Assembly: GCA_016708785.1 (NCBI GenBank)
Contig: JADJFC010000001.1
Coordinates: forward strand, 558,001-622,000
Reading direction: 5' to 3'
DNA: 64,000 nucleotides
Origin: Bacteroidota bacterium
GTDB taxonomy: Bacteria; Bacteroidota; Bacteroidia; AKYH767-A; 2013-40CM-41-45
Positions 53,789 through 63,495 of this stretch are shown piece after piece. The translations under genes were made by a program, and so were the position numbers. Every line of letters starts with the position of its first letter. Position 1 is the first letter of the stretch. The notes below the pieces were generated by a model. The model had not been told where the DNA came from and did not search any database. It saw only the letters and a program-made list of their open reading frames with translations.

Positions 53789-55258
53789 ATGAAAAGAATT
53801 GTTAAGTCAATCCTAGTCGGTACTTCACTACTTCTAACTACAGTTTCTGTAATTGCACAAACCGATGCTGATGCATTCAGATACTCAGGAACATCAATAA
53901 CCGGAACGGCGCGTTACACAGCAATGTCAGGTGCATTCGGGGCTTTAGGCGGAGACTTCTCAGTGTTATCGACCAATCCGGCCGGAATCGGGATCTACAG
54001 AAGTTCTGAAATTTCCTTTACTCCTTCAATTTTTACTGCCACTACAAAATCTACATTTAGTGGAAACACTTCAAGTGCAAACAAAACAAATTTCAACTTT
54101 GGAAATGCAGGACTTATCCTAACAAACAAAATCAGAAACGAAGGCGATGGATGGAAAAGCTGGAGCTTTGGATTCGGTTATAATCGCCAGGATAATTACA
54201 ACTCATATATGAGATTCGAAGGCAAGAATCAGGACAATTCAATGTTAGATCATTTTGCGGAAGAAGCAGGAAGTCAAAACTACAGTGATCTGAATAGTTT
54301 CTATGAATACCTTGCATACTACACTTATCTCATCAACCCTGACAACGATACTGCCACGACACAATATACCCCGGCAATTTCAGAATATGGCCAGACACAA
54401 CGAATGAGTAAAGAAACCAGAGGTTCAAAAGGCGAAACTGTTTTTACTTTTGGCGGAAATTACAACAACAAACTTTATTTAGGTGTAACGATGGGAATCA
54501 GTTCAATCAATTACACAGAGACATCTATTTACGAAGAAGTAACGAATTCAAATGTTCTTGATTCTTTAAAAAACTACCAATTCGAAGAAAATTTTACGAC
54601 CGATGGTACAGGAGTAAATTTCAAATTCGGAATGATCTATCGTCCGCAGGATGCAGTTCGGTTTGGTATTGCCATTCATACTCCAACATGGTATACTATG
54701 CATGACTACTATAAAAATTTCATGACGAGTAGATTTATAGGTGGGCAATCTTACTATGAAGATTCACCGGATGGAAGTTTCGACTATGATATGACAACAC
54801 CATTTAAAGCGCTTGGAAGTTTAGGTTTCATTTTTGGTGAACAAGGCGTATTCGGTTTCGACTATGAATTTATCGATTATTCTTCTGCACATTTCAATTC
54901 ACCTAACTACGCTTTCTTCGATGAAAACAGGAACATTGAATCGAAATACGATGTTGCACATACATTCCGCGCCGGAACAGAATGGAGATATCAAAACATT
55001 TCTTTCCGTGGCGGAGTTTCTTATATGACTTCACCTATAAAACCGGGAGTGACCAATGGAGATAGCGATTACAGTAAACGAGGATTCTCAGCAGGTATCG
55101 GTTTTAAAGAAAAGAATTTCTCTATTGATCTGGGATATCTACATAGTCAAAGTAACCAATATTATCAACCTTATACTCTATCATTAGAAGCAGTTCCCGG
55201 GGTAAAAAATGATCTTACAACTCATAATTTTACTGTGACGTGTGGGTATAAATTTTAA
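53789..55258 (+). CDS. OmpP1/FadL-type outer-membrane transport protein
   Basis: 489 residues. Signal peptide (about 1-23, ending VIAQ), then FRYSGTSITGTARYTAMSGA and GALGGDFSVLSTNPAGIGIY, the Asn-Pro-Ala-Gly motif characteristic of FadL/TodX-like porins, and a series of amphipathic strands ending LTTHNFTVTCGYKF, with a terminal Phe as expected for outer-membrane barrels. It probably imports hydrophobic small molecules. The gene starts 20 bases after the preceding terminator; its stop is one base from the convergent TPR gene. Confidence 0.85.
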   Translation: MKRIVKSILVGTSLLLTTVSVIAQTDADAFRYSGTSITGTARYTAMSGAFGALGGDFSVLSTNPAGIGIYRSSEISFTPSIFTATTKSTFSGNTSSANKTNFNFGNAGLILTNKIRNEGDGWKSWSFGFGYNRQDNYNSYMRFEGKNQDNSMLDHFAEEAGSQNYSDLNSFYEYLAYYTYLINPDNDTATTQYTPAISEYGQTQRMSKETRGSKGETVFTFGGNYNNKLYLGVTMGISSINYTETSIYEEVTNSNVLDSLKNYQFEENFTTDGTGVNFKFGMIYRPQDAVRFGIAIHTPTWYTMHDYYKNFMTSRFIGGQSYYEDSPDGSFDYDMTTPFKALGSLGFIFGEQGVFGFDYEFIDYSSAHFNSPNYAFFDENRNIESKYDVAHTFRAGTEWRYQNISFRGGVSYMTSPIKPGVTNGDSDYSKRGFSAGIGFKEKNFSIDLGYLHSQSNQYYQPYTLSLEAVPGVKNDLTTHNFTVTCGYKF

Positions 55259-55259
55259 A

Positions 55260-56759
55260 TCACTCCGGATTCCGTAAAATTTTTATTCGGTCAAGTCCTG
55301 CCTGTGCTTTTTGATCGATGCTATTCTGATATTGATGACGCTCCATTGAAAGGCATTTTTTGTAAAAGCTTTCTGATTTGTCGAGATCATTTTTATCTTC
55401 ATAGATCATCCCCAGTAACAATGCGCTGTTCGCTGCAAAATAAAAAGTGGCAGATGCCCCATTGTCAATTGTTTTCTGATACAGATCGATTGCCTTCTCC
55501 TCCTGCCCAGTCTTCTGATAAATTCTTGCAAGTCTGTAGGTGACTTCCAATTGATCCTTATACTTTGGGAAACTATCGACAGGCATACCGGCCAGTTCTA
55601 GCTGTGCTTTGTCGTAATAACCACCATCGAATAACAATCGTGCACGAAGCAACAATTTGTTTCCAATATCGATAGCTGCAGCTTCACTTTGGGCGTCTTT
55701 ATCTTCATCGATGAATGCAGTTCCAAGACTTCTGCATTTTGTCATATATGTATAGTAACCTTGTGGATTATTTTGCAGTGATTCGATCCACGCAAGTTTT
55801 TGATAAGACGACTTAATGAAATTCTGTCCTTTAAATCGTTTGATAAATTCTTCAAAGTCTTTACTTGCTGAAAAATCCAGTTTGCGAAGTTTACACAATG
55901 CTAACTTATAGTACATGAAATCAAATGGAAATCCGGTGTTGTAAGCCGCAGGATCCTTTAGATAATCATATGCTTCATCATTCCTTCCCATTTTCATGAG
56001 GATTGCCGAAGTGCTGTATCTCATCAAAGCGCTTCCTGCAGCATATGGACGCATGTAAATCATGCATTCGAGAAGATCTGCTTCATTAGAATTGAAAGTA
56101 ATATAGAGTTCGCTCAGATAGAATAACAATTCTTCTCTGTAGCAACTGAATTCAGATTTTTCCAATGTCTTGAAAAGCGTTTTCAATTCAGTGGTCCCAT
56201 CGGGTACAGAACCTTCCATGCCGGCAATCTCGACCAACCAGTGATACTCACGAGGCACTGCTCCTATTACGGCTGTTAAAAATCCGGAGAGCTTGTTATT
56301 GAGTAAAAATTCCGGATAGGCAAGTTTGTTCTTTTCAATCAATCTGTAAGCCTTTCTTATATCAGTCGCGGCAGAAACATATTCGCGAAACTTAACTTTT
56401 ACCAGTGCTTGCTGAATTAGAATTTCAGCTTTTGCATAGTGATGAAATGGCGATGTTATATTCTCCTCTCTTTTATCGAGGAGTTTTAGATTCTCATTCG
56501 ATTTTTTTTTGAATTCGTCAAAATACTTTTCTTCTTCTGAGATAAATGCTTTAAGAAAATCAATATAATTAGAATACAAAATTACAAGATCATTACCCGG
56601 CTTTTCCGTCTTCTCTTTTAAAAGAAGGGTTTTTGATTTTTCAAAATCAAAACTAATGATAGACGAATAGGCTGATTTCAGATTTGCATCAAATTCGTAA
56701 TAAGCTGACGAAGATTTCGAAAGCAAAATAAAGGAGAAAATAATAATCAGAAATCTCAT
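55260..56759 (-). CDS. Exported tetratricopeptide-repeat protein
   Basis: 499 residues. Signal peptide (MRFLIIIFSFILLSKSSSAY), then helical repeats; the clearest TPR units are near the C-terminus (YRLARIYQKTGQEEKAIDLY, then NSALLLGMIYEDKNDLDKSE then SFYKKCL). Predicted periplasmic scaffold; the partner is unknown. It stands alone on the minus strand. Confidence 0.75.
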   Translation of the reverse strand: MRFLIIIFSFILLSKSSSAYYEFDANLKSAYSSIISFDFEKSKTLLLKEKTEKPGNDLVILYSNYIDFLKAFISEEEKYFDEFKKKSNENLKLLDKREENITSPFHHYAKAEILIQQALVKVKFREYVSAATDIRKAYRLIEKNKLAYPEFLLNNKLSGFLTAVIGAVPREYHWLVEIAGMEGSVPDGTTELKTLFKTLEKSEFSCYREELLFYLSELYITFNSNEADLLECMIYMRPYAAGSALMRYSTSAILMKMGRNDEAYDYLKDPAAYNTGFPFDFMYYKLALCKLRKLDFSASKDFEEFIKRFKGQNFIKSSYQKLAWIESLQNNPQGYYTYMTKCRSLGTAFIDEDKDAQSEAAAIDIGNKLLLRARLLFDGGYYDKAQLELAGMPVDSFPKYKDQLEVTYRLARIYQKTGQEEKAIDLYQKTIDNGASATFYFAANSALLLGMIYEDKNDLDKSESFYKKCLSMERHQYQNSIDQKAQAGLDRIKILRNPE

Positions 56760-56832
56760 TCAGGTTACTATATTATATGATCAAATGAAGGTTACTTAGC
56801 AAATCAGTTGCAAATTAAAAAAGAATACTCAC

Positions 56833-56861
56833 AAAAAAGGGATTCCATAAAAATGAAATCC
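56833..56861 (-). terminator. Terminator of the zinc-ribbon coiled-coil gene
   Basis: Minus-strand GGATTTCAT, a four-base loop (TTTT), then ATGGAATCC (one mismatch), followed by CTTTTTT. It lies 24 bases after the stop at 56886. Confidence 0.75.
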
Positions 56862-56885
56862 ATTTTCTTTATTTTAATTAGATAA

Positions 56886-57770
56886 TTATTCAGCAACTAC
56901 TGTTTCTTCATCTGCAATTTTTGGATCTACAAGGATTCGTCCGCAATGTTCACAAACGATCACTTTTTTATGTTGACGGATATCCAATTGACGTTGAGGC
57001 GGGATCTTATTGAAACATCCACCACAAGCATCACGCTGAATGGCTACAACACCTAAACCGTTTCTTGCATTCGTACGTACGCGAGTGTATGCAGTAAGCA
57101 GACGCTCATCGATGATCGTACGTGCTTTAGCGGCTATCTTTACTAATTGATCTTCTTCCTTCTTTGTTTCTTCAACGATGCTTGCCAATTCTGTTTCTTT
57201 TAATTTCAAAACAGATTCACGATCATTCAGAATATTCTGAGTCTCTTCTAGAATTACATTCTTAGTACTCACTTCGATTGCAAATTCTTTTGAGCGCTTT
57301 TCAGCTAATTGAATTTCTAAATTTTGGAATTCGATCTCTTTGTTCAGTGAATCAAATTCACGGTTGTTTTTCACTTTATCCTGCTGAGCTTCGTATTTTT
57401 TGATCTGCTCTTTTGAATCTTTAGCAGCTTGCTTCTTTTTATTTACCTGATCGGTCAGGTTTGCTATTTCTTCGTTGATATTCGTGATGCGTGTATTCAA
57501 TCCAACGATCTCATCTTCAAGATCTGCAACCTCCATTGGTAATTCACCACGAATCGTACGAATTTTGTCAATGTTAGAATCGATCTCCTGTAACACGTAT
57601 AAAGCTTTCAAACGCTCTTCAACTGAAAATTCATTATGGTCCAATGCCATAATTTCTTCCAGCTTTTTTTCGAGACGGTTTACATCGATGATCTTTTCAA
57701 TTTTACGAGGCTTGAATGCAACCTGTTCTTTTTGTTTGATCTTCCCTTTAGCTATTTTTGATAGGCTCAC
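56886..57770 (-). CDS. Coiled-coil protein with C-terminal C4 zinc ribbon (CT398-like, DUF164)
   Basis: 294 residues from a GTG; an ATG at residue 41 (57650) is an alternative start, and the choice is open. Residues about 50-225 are a long coiled coil (LYVLQEIDSNIDKIRTIRGE, LEDEIVGLNTRITNINEEIA). The C-terminus has a four-cysteine zinc ribbon: DACGGCFNKIPPQRQ and VIVCEHCGRILVDP. The family is widespread; homologues are implicated in binding RNA or secretion factors. It lies downstream of the Nif3-family gene on the same strand. Confidence 0.85.
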   Translation of the reverse strand: MSLSKIAKGKIKQKEQVAFKPRKIEKIIDVNRLEKKLEEIMALDHNEFSVEERLKALYVLQEIDSNIDKIRTIRGELPMEVADLEDEIVGLNTRITNINEEIANLTDQVNKKKQAAKDSKEQIKKYEAQQDKVKNNREFDSLNKEIEFQNLEIQLAEKRSKEFAIEVSTKNVILEETQNILNDRESVLKLKETELASIVEETKKEEDQLVKIAAKARTIIDERLLTAYTRVRTNARNGLGVVAIQRDACGGCFNKIPPQRQLDIRQHKKVIVCEHCGRILVDPKIADEETVVAE

Positions 57771-57799
57771 GTTGTGATAATTATTTTTAGTTAGTCAAA

Positions 57800-57820
57800 T
57801 TCAGAAGTCCACCTTCTGAA
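57800..57820. other. Perfect 8-bp hairpin between the Nif3-family and zinc-ribbon genes
   Basis: TTCAGAAG, loop TCCAC, CTTCTGAA. On the minus strand it follows the Nif3-family gene by about 48 bases and has only three T residues after it, so it is a weak terminator or a processing hairpin. Confidence 0.4.
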
Positions 57821-57867
57821 AAATTACTGTAGTTTTAAGAAATAAATCTGAACAAAACCTACTACTT

Positions 57868-58965
57868 TTAAAGGTAGTTGACCGGGTTCGTTTTTACCTC
57901 TGTCAAACGGACGGCAAATTTAGAAAATTTTTTCAGAATAAACGACTTAAATAGGTCCATTGTGAACTGTTCGCTTTCAAAATGTCCGATATCGGCAATA
58001 ATGATCTTACCATCGGCATCAAAGAACTGATGGTACTTGTAATCAGCTGTTATAAATACTTGAGAACCAGACTTTAAAGCTTCATTTAACAAAAAACTTC
58101 CTGATCCACCGCAGATGGCGACTCGCTTAACTTTCTTTCCGATAATTGCAGTGTGCTTTACGACTCCGGTATTCATCACACTTTTTACATGCTTTAAAAA
58201 AGCCATTTCATCCATATCTTCGGGTAAATCGCCTACAATTCCGCTGCCAATAGACTGATATTCATTGTTTAATGAATAAATGTCGTGGGCAACCTCTTCA
58301 TACGGATGTGCATGACGCATAGCATCCAGAATTCCTTTTTCTTTGAATGATTCATAAATGACTTCAATCCTGACTTCATGAACGACAGAAGTTTGTCCTT
58401 TTACACCCTCGAATGGATTGCTCGATTCACCCGGTCGAAAACTTCCGTTTCCTTCCACATTAAAACTACACTCATCGTAATTACCAATGGTGCCGGCTCC
58501 GGCTGAAAAAAGAGCCTGGCGAACTACAGCTGCATGATCAAGAGGACAGAAAACAACCAATTTTCGCAATAAACCAACTTTAGGAGAAAGTATCTGTAAA
58601 TTCTTTAAGCCAATTTTATCGGCAATCATACGATTTACTCCATCGATAATATTGTCCATATTCGTATGAGCAGCATAGATGGCGATGTCATTTTTTATGG
58701 CAGCAATTACTGTTCTTTCAATATAATTTTTGCCATTTAACTTCTTCAGACCAGAAAAAATGATGGGATGATGGGCAATTACCATGTTACATCCATTCTT
58801 TTTAGCTTCCATTATCACTTCCTCCGTACTGTCCAGGCAAATTGTGATGCCTTTTACCTCCATTGAAGGATCACCTACGATCAAACCACAATTGTCATAA
58901 GACTCTTGTAATGAAAGCGGAGCAATGGTTTCCAGATAATTGGCAATGTCTTTTATTGTTGTCAT
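57868..58965 (-). CDS. Nif3-like dinuclear metal centre protein (YqfO type)
   Basis: 365 residues from the ATG at 58963-58965 (MTTIKDIANYLETIAPLSLQ); the longer reading upstream is not family-like. N- and C-terminal Nif3 halves hold metal-ligand motifs NMVIAHHPIIFSGLKKLNG, AIYAAHTNMDN and ADIGHFESEQF. The middle 130 residues form the YqfO-type insertion (HAHPYEEVAHDIYSLNN). The family resembles GTP cyclohydrolase I type 2 in annotation, but its activity is unsettled. Divergent from lpxK with 65 bases between. Confidence 0.92.
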   Translation of the reverse strand: MTTIKDIANYLETIAPLSLQESYDNCGLIVGDPSMEVKGITICLDSTEEVIMEAKKNGCNMVIAHHPIIFSGLKKLNGKNYIERTVIAAIKNDIAIYAAHTNMDNIIDGVNRMIADKIGLKNLQILSPKVGLLRKLVVFCPLDHAAVVRQALFSAGAGTIGNYDECSFNVEGNGSFRPGESSNPFEGVKGQTSVVHEVRIEVIYESFKEKGILDAMRHAHPYEEVAHDIYSLNNEYQSIGSGIVGDLPEDMDEMAFLKHVKSVMNTGVVKHTAIIGKKVKRVAICGGSGSFLLNEALKSGSQVFITADYKYHQFFDADGKIIIADIGHFESEQFTMDLFKSFILKKFSKFAVRLTEVKTNPVNYL

Positions 58966-59030
58966 GATCTTTATTTCAATCCTCAATACTACAAAAAATT
59001 GCAATCATTCGAATTTTTGTAATTTGCGCA

Positions 59031-60098
59031 GTGCAAAACTGGAGAAAAATTCTTTTACCCTTTTCGCCCCTTTATGGTTTGGCCATACGGGTGCGGAATT
59101 TTTTGTTTGACAAAGGGTTGATGAAATCCTCTTCTTACAATGTACCAATCATTGCAATCGGAAATTTAACAACCGGAGGAACGGGAAAAACTCCACACAT
59201 TGAATACCTCATCCGACTTTTAAGGAAAAATTTCAAAGTTGCAACGATCAGTCGCGGTTATGGAAGAAGCACGAAAGGCTACATCCACGCAAAAGGAAAT
59301 TGTACAACCAAAGAAATTGGTGATGAACCAATGCAGTATTTCACAAAATTCCCTGACATCTCTGTAAACGTTGCTGAAGAAAGAAAAGTGGCAATTGAAA
59401 GCTTAATTCATTCGATTCATAAACCACAAGTAATCCTAATGGATGATGCTTATCAGCACCGTGCTGTTACACCTGGATTAAACATCCTCTTACTTGAATA
59501 CGAATACATTTTTAAGACAGATAATTTATTACCTGCAGGAAATTTGCGTGAACCCATGTCGTCGAAGAAACGTGCTGATGTGATCATCGTTTCTAAATCC
59601 CCTTCAATACTTGTTCCTATTGAAAAGAAACGAATTCTCGAAGTGATTCAACCGACAGAAGAGCAACAGGTTTATTTTTCGTATTTGAAATATGGAGAAT
59701 TCAACAAAGTTTTTGGACAACAAAGTCCGATGCTTATGGGTGCCAGCTACTATATGGAAAAACGTTTTACAATTCTTATGGTAACAGGAATTGCAAATCC
59801 TTCCGGACTGATAGAATATTTAAGAAGGCATACTGATAAACTGGAAACATTGATCTTTCCGGATCATCATGAATTCACTTCAAAAGATCTGGACAAGATC
59901 ACTGATACATTCAATAATATTGCTAATCAAAGCAAGATCATTGTGACAACAGAAAAAGATGCAATGCGATTACGAGACCCTGAATTAGATCCTTCCATTC
60001 AAAAGCTCCCATTATTCTTTCTTCCTATTGAAGTATATATTCATCAGGACGAAGAGAAATTCAACAAAATGATAACAAATTATGTTAGACAAAATTAA
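59031..60098 (+). CDS. lpxK: Tetraacyldisaccharide 4'-kinase
   Basis: 355 residues from a GTG start that gives the normal N-terminus (MQNWRKILLPFSPLYGLAIR). P-loop region IGNLTTGGTGKTPHIEYLI near residues 43-61, ISRGYGRSTKGY, DDAYQHRAVTPGLN and LLPAGNLREPMSSKKRADV are LpxK signatures. It phosphorylates the lipid A precursor at the inner membrane. A TAATTTGC sequence four bases before the GTG is close to a -7 box. The end overlaps pnp by 17 bases. Confidence 0.94.
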   Translation: MQNWRKILLPFSPLYGLAIRVRNFLFDKGLMKSSSYNVPIIAIGNLTTGGTGKTPHIEYLIRLLRKNFKVATISRGYGRSTKGYIHAKGNCTTKEIGDEPMQYFTKFPDISVNVAEERKVAIESLIHSIHKPQVILMDDAYQHRAVTPGLNILLLEYEYIFKTDNLLPAGNLREPMSSKKRADVIIVSKSPSILVPIEKKRILEVIQPTEEQQVYFSYLKYGEFNKVFGQQSPMLMGASYYMEKRFTILMVTGIANPSGLIEYLRRHTDKLETLIFPDHHEFTSKDLDKITDTFNNIANQSKIIVTTEKDAMRLRDPELDPSIQKLPLFFLPIEVYIHQDEEKFNKMITNYVRQN

Positions 60099-60897
60099 AG
60101 AGACTACCGATTTTATATTTGCAAAGACAGGAGCGAAACCGGATTATGGGATTGTTTTAGGAAGTGGACTTGGCGGGTTAGTAAATGAAATTTCAATTGA
60201 GCATGCATTGGAATATACTTCTATTCCAAATTTTCCGGTCTCAACTGTAAAAGGTCATGGCGGCAAATTAATCTTTGGAAAACTTGGAGGTAAAAATGTG
60301 ATCGCATTACAAGGCAGATTTCATTTTTACGAAGGATATACAATGAAGGAAGTAACATTTCCGATCAGAGTGATGATCGCTTTAGGAGTGAAATCACTTT
60401 TACTGAGTAATGCAAGCGGTGGAATGAATCCCGACTATCAAATTGGTGACATCGTTATAATTCATGATCATATCAATTTGCTACAGTCCAATCCGCTTAT
60501 AGGAAAAAACTACGATGAACTAGGCCCTCGATTTCCTGATATGAGTGAACCATATGATCCAACACTTATTGCAAAAGCGAAAGCAATTGCTGATAAGGCC
60601 GGTTACCGTTCGCATATCGGTGTGTATGTAGCTGTATCCGGACCATGCTTTGAAACACCGGCAGAATATCGTTACCTTCGCAATATAGGAGCTGACATCG
60701 TTGGTATGTCGACAATCCCTGAAGTGATTGTTGGAAGACATGCAGGAATTCCTTGCTTTGCTATTTCAATTGTGACTGATCTTGGTGGTTTCGAAAATGC
60801 CCAGAAAATTAGTCATGAAGAAGTGCTTGAGGTTGCAACTGCTTCGGAGGTAAAGTTAACGGCGATTATTAAAGAATTGTTGAAGTCAATTGATTGA
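60082..60897 (+). CDS. pnp: Purine-nucleoside phosphorylase
   Basis: 271 residues, trimeric PNP family (inosine/guanosine type). Motifs: IVLGSGLGGLVNEI (phosphate binding), LQGRFHFYEGYTMKEV, LSNASGGMNPDYQIGDIVII, SGPCFETPAEYRYLRNIGAD and VGMSTIPEVIVGRHAG. It overlaps lpxK by 17 bases and is presumably cotranscribed with it. Confidence 0.95.
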   Translation: MLDKIKETTDFIFAKTGAKPDYGIVLGSGLGGLVNEISIEHALEYTSIPNFPVSTVKGHGGKLIFGKLGGKNVIALQGRFHFYEGYTMKEVTFPIRVMIALGVKSLLLSNASGGMNPDYQIGDIVIIHDHINLLQSNPLIGKNYDELGPRFPDMSEPYDPTLIAKAKAIADKAGYRSHIGVYVAVSGPCFETPAEYRYLRNIGADIVGMSTIPEVIVGRHAGIPCFAISIVTDLGGFENAQKISHEEVLEVATASEVKLTAIIKELLKSID

Positions 60898-60992
60898 TTT
60901 CGCTATGCGCACAACGGGATAGCTATAATGCTTAACAGATTGTCATAACGATCGCCATATTATTAATTATCAATTAAAATAAACTCGAAAGA

Positions 60993-62381
60993 ATGAAACA
61001 TAATACTCTACTAGTAATTGCTCTCTTAACAAGCATGATGGCGAATGCTCAATTCACTTTTCAGAATATAGCATTGTTAGGTCAATTCAATGATACAACT
61101 GTGGTAGCAGAACCGGTTTATGGTATCAGATACCAGTCATGTTGGGGATGGGTTCATCCGACAACATTACACGAATATGGTGTCATTGGTTCTACTGCGG
61201 GGACATATATTATTGATGTAACTGATCCGGCTAATTTGATTCAATCCGATTACATTCCGCATCGTCAGACAGATGCTATCTGGCATGAATATAAAACATT
61301 TGGAAATTATCTTTACATCATCAGCGATGACGGCGGAAATAACAGTTTGCAGATTGCAGACCTGTCTACTCTACCCGATTCAGCAAATGTGATCTATGAT
61401 AGCAACTCTATTTTCACACATTCGCATACACTTTTCATTGATGGCAGCAAACTTTATGTTGCTTCAGTTTCATCCACTGGCAATTTCTCAAGTATGAATG
61501 TTTATTCGCTTGCGAATCCGGCATTGCCATCATTACTTAGAAGACTTGACGATGACTTCCCTGCAATAGGTAGTGTTCATGACATGTTCGTTTCGAATGA
61601 TACAGTATATGCAAGCTGTGGCTATGACGGATTATACATTTTTCATTATGATGAAATTTTGAATCAGTTTGTGAATCTTGGATCGCTTACAAACTTTCCA
61701 ACATCAAGGTATAACCACAGCAGCGATCTTTCGCCGGACCATCAAATCTTATATATGTGCGATGAAGTTCCGGATGGAATGCCATTCAGTATTGTTGATG
61801 TAAGCGACATCAGTAACCCGACTGTATTGAGTACTATGAGCACGAATCCGGGATGTACACCTCACAATCCATATGTTGAAGGCGATCTTTTATATATGGC
61901 TGCCTATCAGGATGGACTATATGTATATGACATTTCAGTTCCTTCCAGCCCTGTACAAATTGGCTACTTTGATACACATCCACAAAATCCGACAGGAACA
62001 TATCCATCGCCTGCTTACCAGGGCTGTTGGGCAGCTTACACTAAACTTCCTAGTGGAAATATATTAGCAAGTGATATGCAACTTGGTTTGTTTGTACTGG
62101 ATGTATCAGGGCTTCCTACGAGTGTTAAAAACGAAAATTTAAATACGGGAATAAGTATCTACCCTACTCCTGCAATCAACGACCTTTTTATTAAGATTGA
62201 AAATCCAACAGGAAGTCAGTTGATCACCTTGACAGATATCACAGGCAAAATTGTTTTAACTGAAAACGCGGAAATGAATAACATAAACAAAATTTCAGTT
62301 AATGAAATCGCTGCCGGACAATATACTGTGACGATAAGAGATAGCAAAACAAGTTATTCAAAAAGTGTACAGATAAAATAA
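60993..62381 (+). CDS. Choice-of-anchor B family secreted protein with T9SS sorting domain
   Basis: 462 residues. Signal peptide (about 1-19, ending MANAQ), then a propeller-like region of LVIVD-type repeats: SCWGWVHPTTLHEYGVIGST, GTYIIDVTDPANLIQSDYIP, LYIISDDGGNNSLQIADLST, VYDISVPSSPVQIGYFDTHP. The C-terminal part (SIYPTPAINDLFIKIENPTG to SYSKSVQIK) is a T9SS domain with YPTP in place of the usual FPNP. Surface-exposed; function unknown. It starts the run leading to the thioredoxin-like lipoprotein and the M1 peptidase. Confidence 0.87.
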   Translation: MKHNTLLVIALLTSMMANAQFTFQNIALLGQFNDTTVVAEPVYGIRYQSCWGWVHPTTLHEYGVIGSTAGTYIIDVTDPANLIQSDYIPHRQTDAIWHEYKTFGNYLYIISDDGGNNSLQIADLSTLPDSANVIYDSNSIFTHSHTLFIDGSKLYVASVSSTGNFSSMNVYSLANPALPSLLRRLDDDFPAIGSVHDMFVSNDTVYASCGYDGLYIFHYDEILNQFVNLGSLTNFPTSRYNHSSDLSPDHQILYMCDEVPDGMPFSIVDVSDISNPTVLSTMSTNPGCTPHNPYVEGDLLYMAAYQDGLYVYDISVPSSPVQIGYFDTHPQNPTGTYPSPAYQGCWAAYTKLPSGNILASDMQLGLFVLDVSGLPTSVKNENLNTGISIYPTPAINDLFIKIENPTGSQLITLTDITGKIVLTENAEMNNINKISVNEIAAGQYTVTIRDSKTSYSKSVQIK

Positions 62382-62388
62382 ATTATCA

Positions 62389-63495
62389 ATGAGAATCAGG
62401 TCCTTCATATTAATACTTTGTTCAATCCTGCTGACTTGGAGCTGCACTAAAGACTCCAAGAACGGAATGATCACCGGCAAAGTAAATAATTTTACCGGCG
62501 ACTATATTTATTTGCAGAAAATTACGGAAAGCGGCGATGTGAACATTGACTCTTCTAAAGTAGATAAAAACGGGAAATTTTCAGTTGCCAATCCTGCAGG
62601 AGAAACTGATTTTTACATTCTGCGAACTGACAGTCTGAATATAATTTTCCTTGTACTTAAAGCCGGCGAGGATGCTTATGTTGAAGGAAATGCGAAGAGT
62701 TTTGAATCTTCTTACAAAGTCAAAGGTTCAAAAGATTCTGAACTTTTGAGAGTATTGAGAGGTTACGACAAAACACTTAGTGACTCATTAAATAAGTTAT
62801 ACGTTGATATCAGAAATCAGAATCCTGTAGTGGCAGACTCTATAGGTTCATACCTACAGGAATACTATTCTACAACGATGGAAGAATTTGCCAGAAATTT
62901 CATCAGACAGAATTTGAACTCAATCGTTTCACTATCTGCAACTAAATTTATTAACCAACAAACTGAAATTGAATTATTGAAAGAACTGGATACAAAGTTG
63001 ACAGAACTTTATCCAAAAAATAAGTATGTTGAGGATTTCAGACTTTTGGTATCAGAGTTAAATGTTCTACCTGCAGGAAGTATGGCGCCTGAGATCAGTT
63101 TAAATGATTACGAAGGCAAGCCAATCAAGCTTTCTTCGTTACGCGGAAAAGTTGTATTAATTGACTTCTGGGCAAGCTGGTGTGCGCCATGCAGAAGAGA
63201 GAATCCGGAAATTGTAGCGGCATATGAAAAGTTGAAAGGCAATGATTTTGAGATCTACGGAATCTCTCTCGACAACAATATGGAAGCCTGGAATGAAGCT
63301 GTAGAAAGAGACAAGATCACGTGGATACAAGTAAGCGATCTTCAGCGATGGGAGAGCCCTGTTGTAAAACTGTACCAGGTTCAGGCAATACCATACAATG
63401 TATTGATCGATCGCGAAGGCAAGATCATTGCGAAAGGAATAAAGGGAGACGATCTTTACAACAAGGTTAGCATGGCAATTAATTCCGGAAAATGA
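62389..63495 (+). CDS. TlpA-like thiol-disulfide oxidoreductase lipoprotein (DUF4369-like plus redoxin)
   Basis: 368 residues. Lipobox TWSC at residues 16-19. The N-terminal DUF4369-like domain (about 25-120: ITGKVNNFTGDYIYLQKITE) is followed by a helical linker and a C-terminal thioredoxin-fold domain (about 228-365) with the redox motif WASWCAPCRRENPEIV and cis-Pro loop YQVQAIPYNVLIDREGKI. It probably reduces disulfides in periplasmic proteins. It follows the choice-of-anchor B gene by seven bases and overlaps the M1 peptidase by four. Confidence 0.92.
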   Translation: MRIRSFILILCSILLTWSCTKDSKNGMITGKVNNFTGDYIYLQKITESGDVNIDSSKVDKNGKFSVANPAGETDFYILRTDSLNIIFLVLKAGEDAYVEGNAKSFESSYKVKGSKDSELLRVLRGYDKTLSDSLNKLYVDIRNQNPVVADSIGSYLQEYYSTTMEEFARNFIRQNLNSIVSLSATKFINQQTEIELLKELDTKLTELYPKNKYVEDFRLLVSELNVLPAGSMAPEISLNDYEGKPIKLSSLRGKVVLIDFWASWCAPCRRENPEIVAAYEKLKGNDFEIYGISLDNNMEAWNEAVERDKITWIQVSDLQRWESPVVKLYQVQAIPYNVLIDREGKIIAKGIKGDDLYNKVSMAINSGK